From positions 248,001-312,000 of the forward strand of contig JACJXO010000003.1 of the NCBI GenBank assembly GCA_020636645.1: a DNA stretch of 64,000 bases. The letters run 5' to 3'. This DNA comes from Chitinophagales bacterium (lineage in GTDB: Bacteria; Bacteroidota; Bacteroidia; Chitinophagales; BACL12). The notes beneath the pieces were generated by a model that saw only the letters and a program-made list of their open reading frames with translations, was not told the origin of the DNA and did no database searches. Numbering within the stretch: the stretch's first letter is position 1; each line of letters opens with the position of its first letter. Of the stretch, positions 9,070-17,573 are shown in pieces. The translations under genes and the position numbers were made by a program.

Positions 9070-11526
9070 TTAGAAAGGATAACCGATGGCGAAGTTCCAG
9101 TTGATGGTCTTATCAGGAAATGTGATGCCCAGTTCATTCTGGTAATACGCTCCTTTGGGGCCGTCAACTGCAGGATCTACAAGCGGGTAAGCAGCGTCCA
9201 GGCGGAAAATAAAATACGAGAAATCCAGGCGAAGACCTGCACCCGGACCTACTGCCAGTTCTTTGTAAAAATCTGACAGCTGGAATTTAGCGCCGGGTCT
9301 GCTGGCATCTTCCTGCAGAGACCATACGTTGCCTACATCACAGAACAAGGCTCCTTTCAGAATACCGGCTATATCAAAACGATATTCTGCGTTCATTTCT
9401 ATCTTGACATCGCCGGTACGATCTTCCGGCTTCAGGGTTGCTACACCTTCATCATTGATCTCATAGCTAAGATAGCTTCCGGGGCCTACCTTACGAATGG
9501 GAAAAGCCCGCAGGCTGTTGGCGCCGCCCACATAGAACTGCTTTACAAAGGGTACCACCTGTGAATTCCAGTAGGGCACGGCTATGCCGAATGCTGCCCT
9601 GCCCACCAGGGTGTTACCGGTGTTGATGTCAAAATAATCGCGGAAATCAAGATCCAGTCTGACGTAGTTGCTGAAAGGAATATCAAAGATGCGGAAGGGA
9701 TCGGTCAGCTGGCTTTCTGAACCCAGTAAAGGAGCACCGTTTTTGATGGCTGTACCAATGAAGAATAAAGATCCTGCCAGCTCACCACCGGCACGGAAGT
9801 ACAAGTCATTGCGGCTGTCTGCAACGGCCTGGGTGTTCAGAATATAGGTAGCATTGGGTGCCAGGATGAGCTGCTCCTGAAAGGCCTGACGCAGCAGGAA
9901 ATTGTTCTCCAGTATGCTGTCAAACTGTGCGGTACTTCTTGGCACACGCACATAGTTCACGTCTATTGGATACAGGTTGAGTTGTTGCTTTCTGGAGCCC
10001 TCAAAGCGTTCACTTCCATATTTGAATGCCGTGTTGAAGAGAGTATAGAACTGCACCCTGTCCAGGTATTCCAGCTTGAGGGTTGTGATGGTTCGCGGAT
10101 AGTAGTTCTTTGGTGTGTACAGAGAGAACGGCCAGAAGAAACGTGGGAACAACAGGTTCACCTGGGTGGTGAATTCAGAGGTGTTGAGCGCCACATTACG
10201 GTTGGTGATCTGCGACTCGATACCACCATCCACAGAAAAACGGAGGGCGTCCAGTCGCCTGAAAGTGTTCAGCCTCGTATAGGAAAAACTTCCATAGTTG
10301 GCCAGCAGGTATTCTGATGTGGTGGATGTATTGAATTCAGTGGTGATGTCGTGTTTGGGCAGCGGCTCCAGTTTGATGGTGAGGTCCATGGATCGTATCT
10401 CGCCACTGGTGTCAATCGGGGTGGTGCTGATGGTGGCATACTTGAACATTCCCAGGTTGGAGAAGGCACCGATGGTCTGGCTCACCTTCGATTGTGTATA
10501 ATAATCGCCCTGGTTAATAAAGACATTATCCACCAGAGATTTGGGTGTATAGCGTTCATGATCCTGCAGGATGTAGAATGCTGAACGGAATTCTCCCTTT
10601 CTGGTCTTTTCATCAAAACGGATGGTATCGTTCACGGGGCCGCTCATATCAGATAAAATGTAGATGTCTCTGATCTTGTAGCGGTGGTGAATGCTGTCAT
10701 TTTCAGGTGGGCTCACCTTCACAAAAACGTCAATATTGGCATCAGCCACAGTGGTATCCACCTGAAAATACACATATTCTTTATTAAAATACAGATATCC
10801 GTTATCAGACAGGTCATCGGCAATACGTTTGCGTTCTGCTTTCAGAAAGTCCACATCAAAACGCCTGCCCTGTTTGAGTGGCGAAGAGGCTGAATCCAGC
10901 AAAGCCAGTCTTTTCAGTTCCGGATCATCCAGTTCATAGACCACGCTTCTGATGCGGTAAAGTTTATTCGGTGTAACCTCATAGTGTACGGTAGCCCTGT
11001 GTCTTCTTTCATCAACCTCTACACTGAACTGACTCTGCGGATAAAAGTACCCTCTGTTGTACAGGTAGTTCTCCATACGGATACCCGTATCATAGATCAG
11101 ACCGGTATCTATGAGAGAAGGGGCCTCTCCTACTTTGACGGTGAGCCATTCTCTGAGTTCACTGTCCGGTTGCAGCGGCGGCGACAATGCCAGCCAGGGT
11201 GCAAGTGAAAGGCTGCCCTTTCTTGCAGCAGCATAATCCAGATACTGATCAAAGCCTCTGTTGCCCAGGTTATACAGCCACATTTTGAGAGGATAAATGC
11301 CCAGCACCTTTTTATTAGGCTGCAGTTTACTCAGTCTGGCAAGGTCATTGTCCAGCCCTTTGAGCTCATCGGGTATGCGGGTACTGTCAGAAAAAGTGAC
11401 CTTTGATTCCTTGTACAGCACCTCTCCTTCCTGCAGATACCTGGCGTTGCTGCAGGCAGACAGGAACAGGAGCAGGAAAATGCCCGGCAAGGAATAACTT
11501 CGCGGTATATGCTGAGTGCTGCTCAA
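9070..11526 (-). CDS. tamL: TamL: BamA/TamA-family outer-membrane lipoprotein
   Basis: An Omp85-family protein of about 818 residues with an N-terminal lipobox (FLSAC), POTRA-like domains in the first half and a C-terminal 16-strand barrel typical of bacterial surface antigen (D15) domains. It contains VGGANSLRAFPIRKVGPGSY, the conserved barrel-strand region with the xRxF loop, and ends in an aromatic strand (NWNFAIGYPF). Bacteroidota TamL replaces TamA and works with TamB in outer-membrane assembly; tamB is not in this window. The start is uncertain. No ATG lies between the lipobox and the trmH start, so TTG 11526 (MSSTQHIPRSYS before the hydrophobic stretch) or GTG 11535 is likely. Both follow an exact -7 box inside trmH. 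Confidence 0.85.
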   Translation of the reverse strand: MSSTQHIPRSYSLPGIFLLLFLSACSNARYLQEGEVLYKESKVTFSDSTRIPDELKGLDNDLARLSKLQPNKKVLGIYPLKMWLYNLGNRGFDQYLDYAAARKGSLSLAPWLALSPPLQPDSELREWLTVKVGEAPSLIDTGLIYDTGIRMENYLYNRGYFYPQSQFSVEVDERRHRATVHYEVTPNKLYRIRSVVYELDDPELKRLALLDSASSPLKQGRRFDVDFLKAERKRIADDLSDNGYLYFNKEYVYFQVDTTVADANIDVFVKVSPPENDSIHHRYKIRDIYILSDMSGPVNDTIRFDEKTRKGEFRSAFYILQDHERYTPKSLVDNVFINQGDYYTQSKVSQTIGAFSNLGMFKYATISTTPIDTSGEIRSMDLTIKLEPLPKHDITTEFNTSTTSEYLLANYGSFSYTRLNTFRRLDALRFSVDGGIESQITNRNVALNTSEFTTQVNLLFPRFFWPFSLYTPKNYYPRTITTLKLEYLDRVQFYTLFNTAFKYGSERFEGSRKQQLNLYPIDVNYVRVPRSTAQFDSILENNFLLRQAFQEQLILAPNATYILNTQAVADSRNDLYFRAGGELAGSLFFIGTAIKNGAPLLGSESQLTDPFRIFDIPFSNYVRLDLDFRDYFDINTGNTLVGRAAFGIAVPYWNSQVVPFVKQFYVGGANSLRAFPIRKVGPGSYLSYEINDEGVATLKPEDRTGDVKIEMNAEYRFDIAGILKGALFCDVGNVWSLQEDASRPGAKFQLSDFYKELAVGPGAGLRLDFSYFIFRLDAAYPLVDPAVDGPKGAYYQNELGITFPDKTINWNFAIGYPF

Positions 11527-12234
11527 ATAAAACACCTGACTTCGCTGCAACTTAAGAAATACCGTCAAAAGTATGCTGAATTTGTCATTGAAGGCGGGAA
11601 AATCCTGGCCGAAGCTCTGCAGGAGGGCGTGGAAGTAAAAGCTGTCATAGCTACCCCTGAACAACTGGATAAATGCCGCCTGCTGGCGGGCAACATTCCT
11701 GTGCTGGAAGCAGATGAGAAACAGATGAAAAATATTTCTTCCATGTCTGAGCCTCCGGGCATCCTGGCCTGGTGCAGCATGCGGAAGGCTTCAGAGATGC
11801 AGCAACCCGATGGCTGGCAGCTGGCACTGGATGGCATCCGCGACCCCGGAAACCTGGGAACCATTATTCGCACGGCCGACTGGTTTGGGGTGCGGAATAT
11901 CCTGTTGTCTGAAGATTGTGCTGATATCTATAATCCCAAGACCCTGCAGTCAAGCATGGGCTCGATGTTTCGCTGCAGCATTATACAGGGCACACTGACA
12001 GATCTGCTGCGGAAAGCAAATAAGCCTGTATTTGCAGCTGCCGCCGATGGTGATTCAATGGATCAGTTGCGAACTGCATCTGGAGTGTTGGTAATTGGCA
12101 GTGAATCACATGGAATCAGTGAAGAGGTCAAGCGTGTTTGCGATCATTCGGTTGCCATTCCCGGCGATGGCAGAACAGAGTCTCTGAATGCAGCTGTGGC
12201 TGCGGGAATATTGTTGTATGGGATGGTGAATTAG
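11509..12234 (+). CDS. TrmH/SpoU-family RNA 2'-O-methyltransferase
   Basis: A 241-residue SPOUT methyltransferase that uses S-adenosylmethionine to methylate a ribose 2'-OH in rRNA or tRNA. An N-terminal RNA-binding substrate domain (residues 1-95) precedes the knotted catalytic domain. Three motifs are clear: DGIRDPGNLGTIIRTADWFG (motif 1, with the catalytic Arg), VIGSESHGIS (motif 2) and IPGDGRTESLNAAVAAGILLY (motif 3). The exact target nucleotide cannot be inferred. It is divergent from tamL, and the two 5' ends probably overlap by about 18 nt. A one-mismatch -7 box (TAACTTCG, 11495-11502) lies 6 nt before the ATG. Downstream lie heptamer repeats rather than a simple terminator. Confidence 0.9.
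   Translation: MLSAAQIKHLTSLQLKKYRQKYAEFVIEGGKILAEALQEGVEVKAVIATPEQLDKCRLLAGNIPVLEADEKQMKNISSMSEPPGILAWCSMRKASEMQQPDGWQLALDGIRDPGNLGTIIRTADWFGVRNILLSEDCADIYNPKTLQSSMGSMFRCSIIQGTLTDLLRKANKPVFAAAADGDSMDQLRTASGVLVIGSESHGISEEVKRVCDHSVAIPGDGRTESLNAAVAAGILLYGMVN
11566..11573 (-). promoter_or_regulatory. -7 box TACTTTTG for tamL, inside trmH
   Basis: An exact TAnnTTTG on the minus strand lies within the first codons of trmH, 30-40 nt before the two candidate tamL starts (11535 GTG, 11526 TTG). It supports a tamL start near that point. It also means the two divergent transcripts overlap at their 5' ends. Confidence 0.5.
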
Positions 12235-12240
12235 TGTCAG

Positions 12241-12324
12241 GTAGTGAGAATTGAGTAGTGGGTATTGAGTAGTGAGAATTGAGTAGTGGGTATTGAGTAG
12301 TGGGTATTGAGTAGTGGGTATTGA
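12241..12324. repeat. Tandem array of six 14-bp units (two heptamers each)
   Basis: Six head-to-tail copies of GTAGTGRGDATTGA begin 7 bp after the trmH stop codon. Each 14-mer splits into two related heptamers (GTAGTGR and GDATTGA), so the true period is 7. Two units read GTAGTGAGAATTGA and four read GTAGTGGGTATTGA. The array is not a CRISPR because there are no spacers. Confidence 0.9.
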
Positions 12325-12330
12325 GAGAAG

Positions 12331-12393
12331 GCGGAGTGCGGAGTACGGAATGCGGAGTGCGGAATGTGGAATGAGGAGGACGGAGTAAGGAGT
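12331..12393. repeat. Tandem array of nine heptamers, consensus GCGGAGT
   Basis: Nine contiguous 7-bp units vary around GCGGAGT (ACGGAAT, GCGGAAT, GTGGAAT, GAGGAGG, ACGGAGT, AAGGAGT). They follow the 14-mer array without a true gap. Translations in all frames give repetitive, low-complexity peptides that are not believable as proteins. Confidence 0.88.
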
Positions 12394-12441
12394 GTGGGGA
12401 TGATGCGCTTGTATAAGAGAACAACTCAAAGGAATACTGAT

Positions 12442-12508
12442 TCTCCGGCCTCCGAGCCGGAGTCTCCTTCACTGATAGAAGAGTGAGACTCCGGGTCAAG
12501 CCCGGAGA
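12442..12508. other. Multi-hairpin element between convergent genes
   Basis: Three stems can form. CTCCGGC (12443-12449) pairs with GCCGGAG (12456-12462). CTCCGGG (12489-12495) pairs with CCCGGAG (12501-12507). A central stem pairs GAGTCTC (12460-12466) with GAGACTC (12485-12491). The outer arms are also complementary to each other. It lies between the 3' ends of trmH and the convergent periplasmic-protein gene. It may act as a two-way terminator or be a REP-like repeat; there is no T-tract, so classic intrinsic termination is doubtful. The 12509-12528 remainder holds nothing else visible. Confidence 0.55.
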
Positions 12509-12528
12509 GACATTCATTTGAGGGTAAA

Positions 12529-13431
12529 TCAGTTATTATAAAGATTCGGATCTTCCCCTTTCTGTTTCGGCTTGTTGATCGGTGCCTTGTCGAGGGTCTG
12601 ATCAAAGACCACACGCTGCAGTATCCAGTGCTTTTTCTTTTTATCAAAGTAGAACCCCTGGTAAGTACCATCGGGAATATAGGTCATATAAATACCTTCT
12701 GACAGCGGGTTTTCGGGCTGCAGATAATCAAAGATGATCATGTTCAGCCTGTCATCCCAGACCATTGCGGGTGAAGCATCCTCCTTATATTCGATGATGA
12801 CACGATCTCTGATGTCGCCTTCTTCTATCTCGAATACCGGCTTACCAAATTTTGGCTTGCCTCCTTCATCGAACCAGAGCACATCCACGATCTTTTTATT
12901 GCTCCACATGTCATTCGCATCCCAGCCAAAAAGCAGATAGTATCTTTCTTTTTTAAATTTAAACTCCTGCACATCATAATACAGCTGCCCGAACCAGTTA
13001 TCCTGATCCAGGATAACGCTGTCTATGCCCGGAATGAACATACTCATATCAATGAGCGGAAAAAGCACCAGTGAATCGCTGTGCATCTGGATAGCACCGA
13101 AATAGCGGTGAGACAGATCCTTCAATTCCATCTGCCAGGTGATGATGCGAAAGTCTCTGTTATCCGGATAAACGATAGATACGGTTGGAACAGAATCAAA
13201 AGGGTAATCGAATGAGCCGGGGATCTTCAGGGCTTTCACCAGTGTCTTGACCATCTGGATACAGGCCTGCTCCCGCATATCCCAGTCAAAAGACTGCACC
13301 ACTGAATCGCCCAATACCTGCAGGGTCTTTTCGTGTTTTCTGATGGACTCCAGGTCTTCCCCTTCCGGTTGTGCAAAAGCAAGCCCCAAACCGGTAGCCA
13401 ACAGCAGCAGTAACAAGAGTTGTTTCTTCAT
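12529..13431 (-). CDS. Exported hypothetical protein, 300 aa
   Basis: No named family recognised. A clean signal peptide (MKKQLLLLLLLATGLGLAFAQ) precedes a mature protein of about 280 residues. The first half of the mature protein is mixed, with a FRIITWQMEL strand. The middle is rich in aromatics and Asp (YYLLFGWDANDMW, VLWFDEGGKPKFG), and the C-terminal region is beta-rich and basic, ending in KPKQKGEDPNLYNN. The composition suggests a periplasmic beta-rich domain. The start is moved to ATG 13431 because the signal peptide begins there; the frame extends further upstream without signal character. It is transcribed in the same direction as, and just downstream of, the thiolase gene (80-bp gap). 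Confidence 0.75.
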   Translation of the reverse strand: MKKQLLLLLLLATGLGLAFAQPEGEDLESIRKHEKTLQVLGDSVVQSFDWDMREQACIQMVKTLVKALKIPGSFDYPFDSVPTVSIVYPDNRDFRIITWQMELKDLSHRYFGAIQMHSDSLVLFPLIDMSMFIPGIDSVILDQDNWFGQLYYDVQEFKFKKERYYLLFGWDANDMWSNKKIVDVLWFDEGGKPKFGKPVFEIEEGDIRDRVIIEYKEDASPAMVWDDRLNMIIFDYLQPENPLSEGIYMTYIPDGTYQGFYFDKKKKHWILQRVVFDQTLDKAPINKPKQKGEDPNLYNN

Positions 13432-13511
13432 GGCAGAAAAAATCCTGATACCCGTTGCGGTGCAAAAAGTATCAGGATATATAATGAGTTGTTTCCTCAA
13501 TTATTGCAGGA

Positions 13512-14693
13512 TCACAGTTTTTCGATCACCACAGCAGAAGCACCGCCACCACCATTGCAGATACCTGCACAACCGTATCTGCCTTCCTTTTGCTGCAGTA
13601 CAGACAAGAGGGTGATCAGGATGCGGGCACCCGAACAACCGATTGGATGACCGATAGAAACAGCACCACCATACACGTTGGTCTGTTCATGAGTAATGTT
13701 CAGGTCTTTCATATTGGCCAGAGCCACCACGCTGAACGCTTCGTTGATCTCGAAATAGTCCACATCACTTATCTGCAGGCCTGCCTGGGCAATGGCTTTT
13801 GGCATGGCTTTCGCCGGTGTGGTAGTGAACCATTCAGGAGCCTGCTGGGCATCTGCCATTCCGGCAATGCGGGCAAGGGGTTTGATGCCCAGTTCTTCGG
13901 CCTTATCGCGACTCATCAGCACCACTGCTGCAGCGCCATCATTCAGGTTAGATGCATTGGCCGCAGTCACGGTACCATCTTTTTCGAAAGCTGGTGGCAG
14001 GGATGATAGCTTGTCGAATTTGACTTTGGTGTAGTCTTCGTCTTTATCTACGATGATGGGATCAGCTTTCCGCTGGGGGATACTGACCGGTACCACTTCA
14101 TTGTTGAACCAGCCTTTTTCCCAGGCTTCGGCTGCCCGGCGATAACTGTCGGCAGCATAGTTGTCCTGATCTTCCCGGCTGAAATTGTATTCACGGGCAC
14201 AGGTCTCTCCGCAGGAACCCATATGCTTGTTGCCATAAGGATCCCAAAGTCCGTCGTGTATGATGCCGTCTATAGCCTGCTGGTGACCTAGTTTGGCGCC
14301 CCAGCGTTCTTTTGTGAGGTAATAGGGTACATTGCTCATGCTCTCCATTCCTCCAGCCACAACGATATCATTGGTACCCAGCATGATGGACTGAGCACCT
14401 ATCATGATGGCCTTCATTCCTGAGGCACATACCTTGTTAATGGTGGTAGAGGGAGTGGTATCAGGTATTCCGGCTGCAAGCATGGCCTGCGTTACAGGCG
14501 CCTGGCCAATACCTGCACTCAACACATTACCCATGAAGATCTCATTGACCTGATCACCGCTGATACCGGCCCTTTCCAGAGCTGCTTTGATGACCACTGC
14601 ACCCAGTTTTGGCGCTGTCAGAGAAGCCAGACCACCGCCAAAACTTCCAATGGGGGTGCGGGCTACTGATACGATCACTACTTCTTTCATCAT
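13512..14693 (-). CDS. Acetyl-CoA C-acetyltransferase (thiolase)
   Basis: A 393-residue thiolase that condenses or cleaves acetoacetyl-CoA/3-ketoacyl-CoA. The active-site pieces are all present: nucleophile Cys89 in NKVCASGMKA, the MESMSNVPYY loop, NEAFSVVALA, the catalytic His in GHPIGCSGAR, and the second Cys in CAGICNGGGGA. Its length and closeness to the biosynthetic-type sequence favour acetyl-CoA acetyltransferase over a long-chain beta-oxidation thiolase, and no beta-oxidation partners lie nearby. Two ATGs stand together at 14693 and 14690, and either may be used. An exact -7 box (14729-14736) lies 35 nt upstream, with the palindrome GGAGCGCTCC at 14751-14760 near the -33 position. Confidence 0.93.
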   Translation of the reverse strand: MMKEVVIVSVARTPIGSFGGGLASLTAPKLGAVVIKAALERAGISGDQVNEIFMGNVLSAGIGQAPVTQAMLAAGIPDTTPSTTINKVCASGMKAIMIGAQSIMLGTNDIVVAGGMESMSNVPYYLTKERWGAKLGHQQAIDGIIHDGLWDPYGNKHMGSCGETCAREYNFSREDQDNYAADSYRRAAEAWEKGWFNNEVVPVSIPQRKADPIIVDKDEDYTKVKFDKLSSLPPAFEKDGTVTAANASNLNDGAAAVVLMSRDKAEELGIKPLARIAGMADAQQAPEWFTTTPAKAMPKAIAQAGLQISDVDYFEINEAFSVVALANMKDLNITHEQTNVYGGAVSIGHPIGCSGARILITLLSVLQQKEGRYGCAGICNGGGGASAVVIEKL

Positions 14694-14728
14694 TATACAA
14701 TTAGATTATTGATTTTCTTATTTCGGTG

Positions 14729-14736
14729 CAAAGGTA
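14729..14736 (-). promoter_or_regulatory. -7 box TACCTTTG of the thiolase gene
   Basis: An exact TAnnTTTG on the minus strand, 35 nt before the thiolase ATG. The perfect 10-bp palindrome GGAGCGCTCC (14751-14760) lies 14 nt further upstream, about where the -33 element should be, so it could be an operator. Confidence 0.55.
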
Positions 14737-14892
14737 AGGTGTTTATTGCTGGAGCGCTCCTGTTCATGGCTGTTTCTGTCAACACCTGCTGGTGCAAATG
14801 CAGACAGAAAAGCAGCACAATCAGGATATTCCTGACTTGCTCCGGCAGGAAATGACGGAACAGGATAATGGGTGCATCCCTCTTGCTTTGGC

Positions 14893-14900
14893 TATATTTG
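14893..14900 (+). promoter_or_regulatory. -7 box TATATTTG of mutS
   Basis: An exact TAnnTTTG lies 5 nt (CCGGC) before the ATG at 14906. It decides the mutS start: the longer frame from 14792 would run through this promoter, and its extra 38 residues do not resemble MutS. Confidence 0.55.
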
Positions 14901-14905
14901 CCGGC

Positions 14906-17503
14906 ATGAAGGGCGGCAAGGAAACACCTTTGATGGCACAGTACAACAGCATCAAAGCAAAATATCCCGATGCTATCCTCCTGTTTCGTGTAGGCGATTT
15001 CTATGAGACCTTTTCCAGTGATGCCATTCTTACCTCCCGCATTCTTGGGATCGTTCTGACCAAACGTGCCAATGGTTCAGCTTCACATGTAGAACTGGCA
15101 GGCTTTCCGCACCATGCCCTGGACACCTATCTTCCCAAGCTGGTGAGAAGTGGCCATCGGGTAGCCATCTGCGATCAGCTGGAAGACCCCAAACTCACTA
15201 AAAAGATCGTAAAACGGGGGGTCACCGAACTGGTAACTCCCGGCCTTGCCACAGGCGATAAACTCCTGGACTCCGGCAACAACAACTACCTGGCTGCCTG
15301 GCATGCCGGGAAGGAAGCCATGGGTGTAAGTTTTCTGGATATCAGTACAGGCGAGTTTCTGGTTGCAGAAGGCGGACGTGATGCGATGGAGAAACTCCTG
15401 TTCACCTTTCAGCCGGCGGAAGTGCTGGTGGAAAAAGCTCAGCAAAAATTATTCAAACAACATTTTGGCGAACGTTTCTATTTGTTTGCCCTGGAAGACT
15501 GGGCCTTTACCGAAGACCATGCCAGAGAGAAACTACTTCGGCATTTTGATACCACTACCCTGAAGGGCTTTGGTATTGACGGCATGACAGAAGCCGTGCG
15601 GGCAGCAGGTGCTTCTGTACATTATCTGGGTGAAACAGAACACAGCAACCTCGAGCATATCCGGTCCATTTCGCGGCTGGCAGAAGAAGAGCATGTATGG
15701 CTTGACCGGTTCACCGTTCGCAACCTGGAACTCCTGCATCCATCCATGGAAGGCGGCAGCAGTCTTTTTGATGTATTGGACCATACCATCACCGCCATGG
15801 GCACCCGGTTGCTCAAGCGCTGGATCCTGATGCCTCTGAAAGATCTGAGCAGGATCAAAAACCGCCTGGATCTGGTGGAAGAACTGGTCAGGGAAAGAGA
15901 CCTCTCTGCAGGCATTGCCACGCAGCTGAGACATTGCGGCGATCTGGAGAGAATGGCCAGCAAGCTGAGTATGCGAAAGATCAATCCCCGGGAAGTGGTG
16001 CAACTGAAACGTTCTCTGGATGCAGTGGCACAGCTGGCACTTGACCTGCAGGAGTCAGCTGCAGAACCTGTCAGACAACTGGCCGGCAGGCTGCATCCCT
16101 GTGCCGATATTCGCCGGCGCATGGAAGATACCCTGGAAGAAGAAGCTCCGGTACAATTGCATAAGGGCAACGTCATCAAGCCGGGCATTTCGGCTGAGCT
16201 GGATCAGTTGCGTGATATCGGGCAAAGCGGGAAAGAATATCTGGTGCGCATTCAACAAAGGGAAGCAGCAGAGACTGGCATCAGCAGTCTGAAGATCGGC
16301 TTCAATAATGTGTTCGGGTATTACCTGGAAGTAACCAACCGCTATAAGGATCAGGTACCTGATACCTGGATTCGCAAGCAGACCCTGACCAATGCCGAGC
16401 GGTATATCACACCAGAATTAAAAGAATACGAAGAAAAAATACTGGGTGCTGAAGACAGAATACAGTCCATCGAACAGCAATTGTATGAAGAGCTTCTGCT
16501 GGCAGTAGGTGAATACCTGCCGCAGATCCTGTCTAATGCCGCAGTAGTGGCCACGGTTGATTGCCTTCTTAACTTCGCTGAGGTAGCAATACTCCATAAT
16601 TACCGAAAGCCTCTGGTGAATGATGGGTACAAATTGTGGTTGAGTGCCTGTCGTCATCCGGTCATAGAACAGCATCTGCCGGTAGGCGAAGCCTTTGTTC
16701 CAAATGACCTGCTGCTGGACCCTGAATCTCAGCAGATCATCATTCTGACCGGGCCAAATATGGCCGGTAAATCTGCGTTGCTTCGACAGGCGGCTCTCAA
16801 TGTTTGTATGGCGCAGATGGGATGCTTCATTCCTGCCGAAGCTGCTGAGATCGGTCTGGTTGACAAGATCTTTACCAGAGTAGGTGCTTCAGATAATATT
16901 TCTTCCGGCGAGTCCACCTTTATGGTGGAGATGACAGAGACTGCCAGCATCATGAACAACCTGAGTGACCGGAGTCTGGTCATTCTGGATGAGATAGGAA
17001 GAGGAACAAGTACCTATGATGGCATTTCCATCGCCTGGAGTCTGTGTGAGTATCTGCATCAGCGGGAACAGTCGGCCAAGGTATTGTTCGCCACCCACTA
17101 TCATGAGCTGAACGAGCTGGAGAATCGCTTTGACCGCATCGTGAACTACCACATCGCCACCAGGCAATCGGGTAATAAGGTCATCTTCCTCCGAAAGCTT
17201 ACCAAAGGCGGCAGCCAGCACAGCTTTGGTATTCATGTAGCCAGGATGGCAGGTATGCCCAAAGAGATCATAGGTCGTGCCGATGGCATCCTGAAAGAAC
17301 TGGAGCAGAAACACATTGGAGAGAACCTGAAAAAAAAGCTGGGTACTATTCCTGCACAACCCATGCAGCTCAACATATTCGGGATGGAAGATCCGGTCTG
17401 GAACGACATCCGTAAAGAACTGGACGAGCTCGATATCAACGGCCTCACTCCTATTGAGGCGTTACTGCTTATTCAACAATGGAAAAATAAGCTGGACAGC
17501 TGA
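14906..17503 (+). CDS. mutS: DNA mismatch repair protein MutS
   Basis: An 865-residue MutS that recognises base mismatches and small loops and starts repair with MutL. The mismatch-recognition domain begins almost at once (YPDAILLFRVGDFYETF), with the Phe-x-Glu mismatch-wedge motif in DFYETF. Connector, lever and clamp domains follow. The ATPase has Walker A GPNMAGKSALLRQ near residue 616, Walker B and signature region DEIGRGTSTYDG near 695, and ATHYHEL after it. The C-terminus carries the usual helix-turn-helix dimer segment. Length is normal for MutS1. The start at 14906 is preferred to 14792 because of the promoter and the family's usual KETPLM-like N-terminus. Confidence 0.96.
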   Translation: MKGGKETPLMAQYNSIKAKYPDAILLFRVGDFYETFSSDAILTSRILGIVLTKRANGSASHVELAGFPHHALDTYLPKLVRSGHRVAICDQLEDPKLTKKIVKRGVTELVTPGLATGDKLLDSGNNNYLAAWHAGKEAMGVSFLDISTGEFLVAEGGRDAMEKLLFTFQPAEVLVEKAQQKLFKQHFGERFYLFALEDWAFTEDHAREKLLRHFDTTTLKGFGIDGMTEAVRAAGASVHYLGETEHSNLEHIRSISRLAEEEHVWLDRFTVRNLELLHPSMEGGSSLFDVLDHTITAMGTRLLKRWILMPLKDLSRIKNRLDLVEELVRERDLSAGIATQLRHCGDLERMASKLSMRKINPREVVQLKRSLDAVAQLALDLQESAAEPVRQLAGRLHPCADIRRRMEDTLEEEAPVQLHKGNVIKPGISAELDQLRDIGQSGKEYLVRIQQREAAETGISSLKIGFNNVFGYYLEVTNRYKDQVPDTWIRKQTLTNAERYITPELKEYEEKILGAEDRIQSIEQQLYEELLLAVGEYLPQILSNAAVVATVDCLLNFAEVAILHNYRKPLVNDGYKLWLSACRHPVIEQHLPVGEAFVPNDLLLDPESQQIIILTGPNMAGKSALLRQAALNVCMAQMGCFIPAEAAEIGLVDKIFTRVGASDNISSGESTFMVEMTETASIMNNLSDRSLVILDEIGRGTSTYDGISIAWSLCEYLHQREQSAKVLFATHYHELNELENRFDRIVNYHIATRQSGNKVIFLRKLTKGGSQHSFGIHVARMAGMPKEIIGRADGILKELEQKHIGENLKKKLGTIPAQPMQLNIFGMEDPVWNDIRKELDELDINGLTPIEALLLIQQWKNKLDS

Positions 17504-17506
17504 CAC

Positions 17507-17542
17507 TTTTTTGACATTCCGGAAAAATAAGCGGTACATTTA
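17507..17542 (+). promoter_or_regulatory. Likely promoter of the T9SS protein at 17574 (-33 TTTTTTG, -7 TACATTTA)
   Basis: A T-rich TTG (17511-17513) is followed after 21 nt by TACATTTA (17535-17542), one mismatch from TAnnTTTG. The start codon lies 31 nt further on. It suggests that the secreted-protein gene is transcribed separately from mutS. Confidence 0.5.
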
Positions 17543-17573
17543 AGGTACTCATCTTAAAACTAAATAGAACTGT

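Noticed and set aside
12241..12393. Possible CRISPR array
   Set aside because: Units are contiguous 7- or 14-mers with no spacers, and no cas genes are present.
12106..12517. Two overlapping minus-strand open frames with repeated PHS-, TTQYPLL- and HYS-like peptides
   Set aside because: They are translations of the 14-mer and 7-mer arrays and run into trmH. There is no start signal and no believable protein composition.
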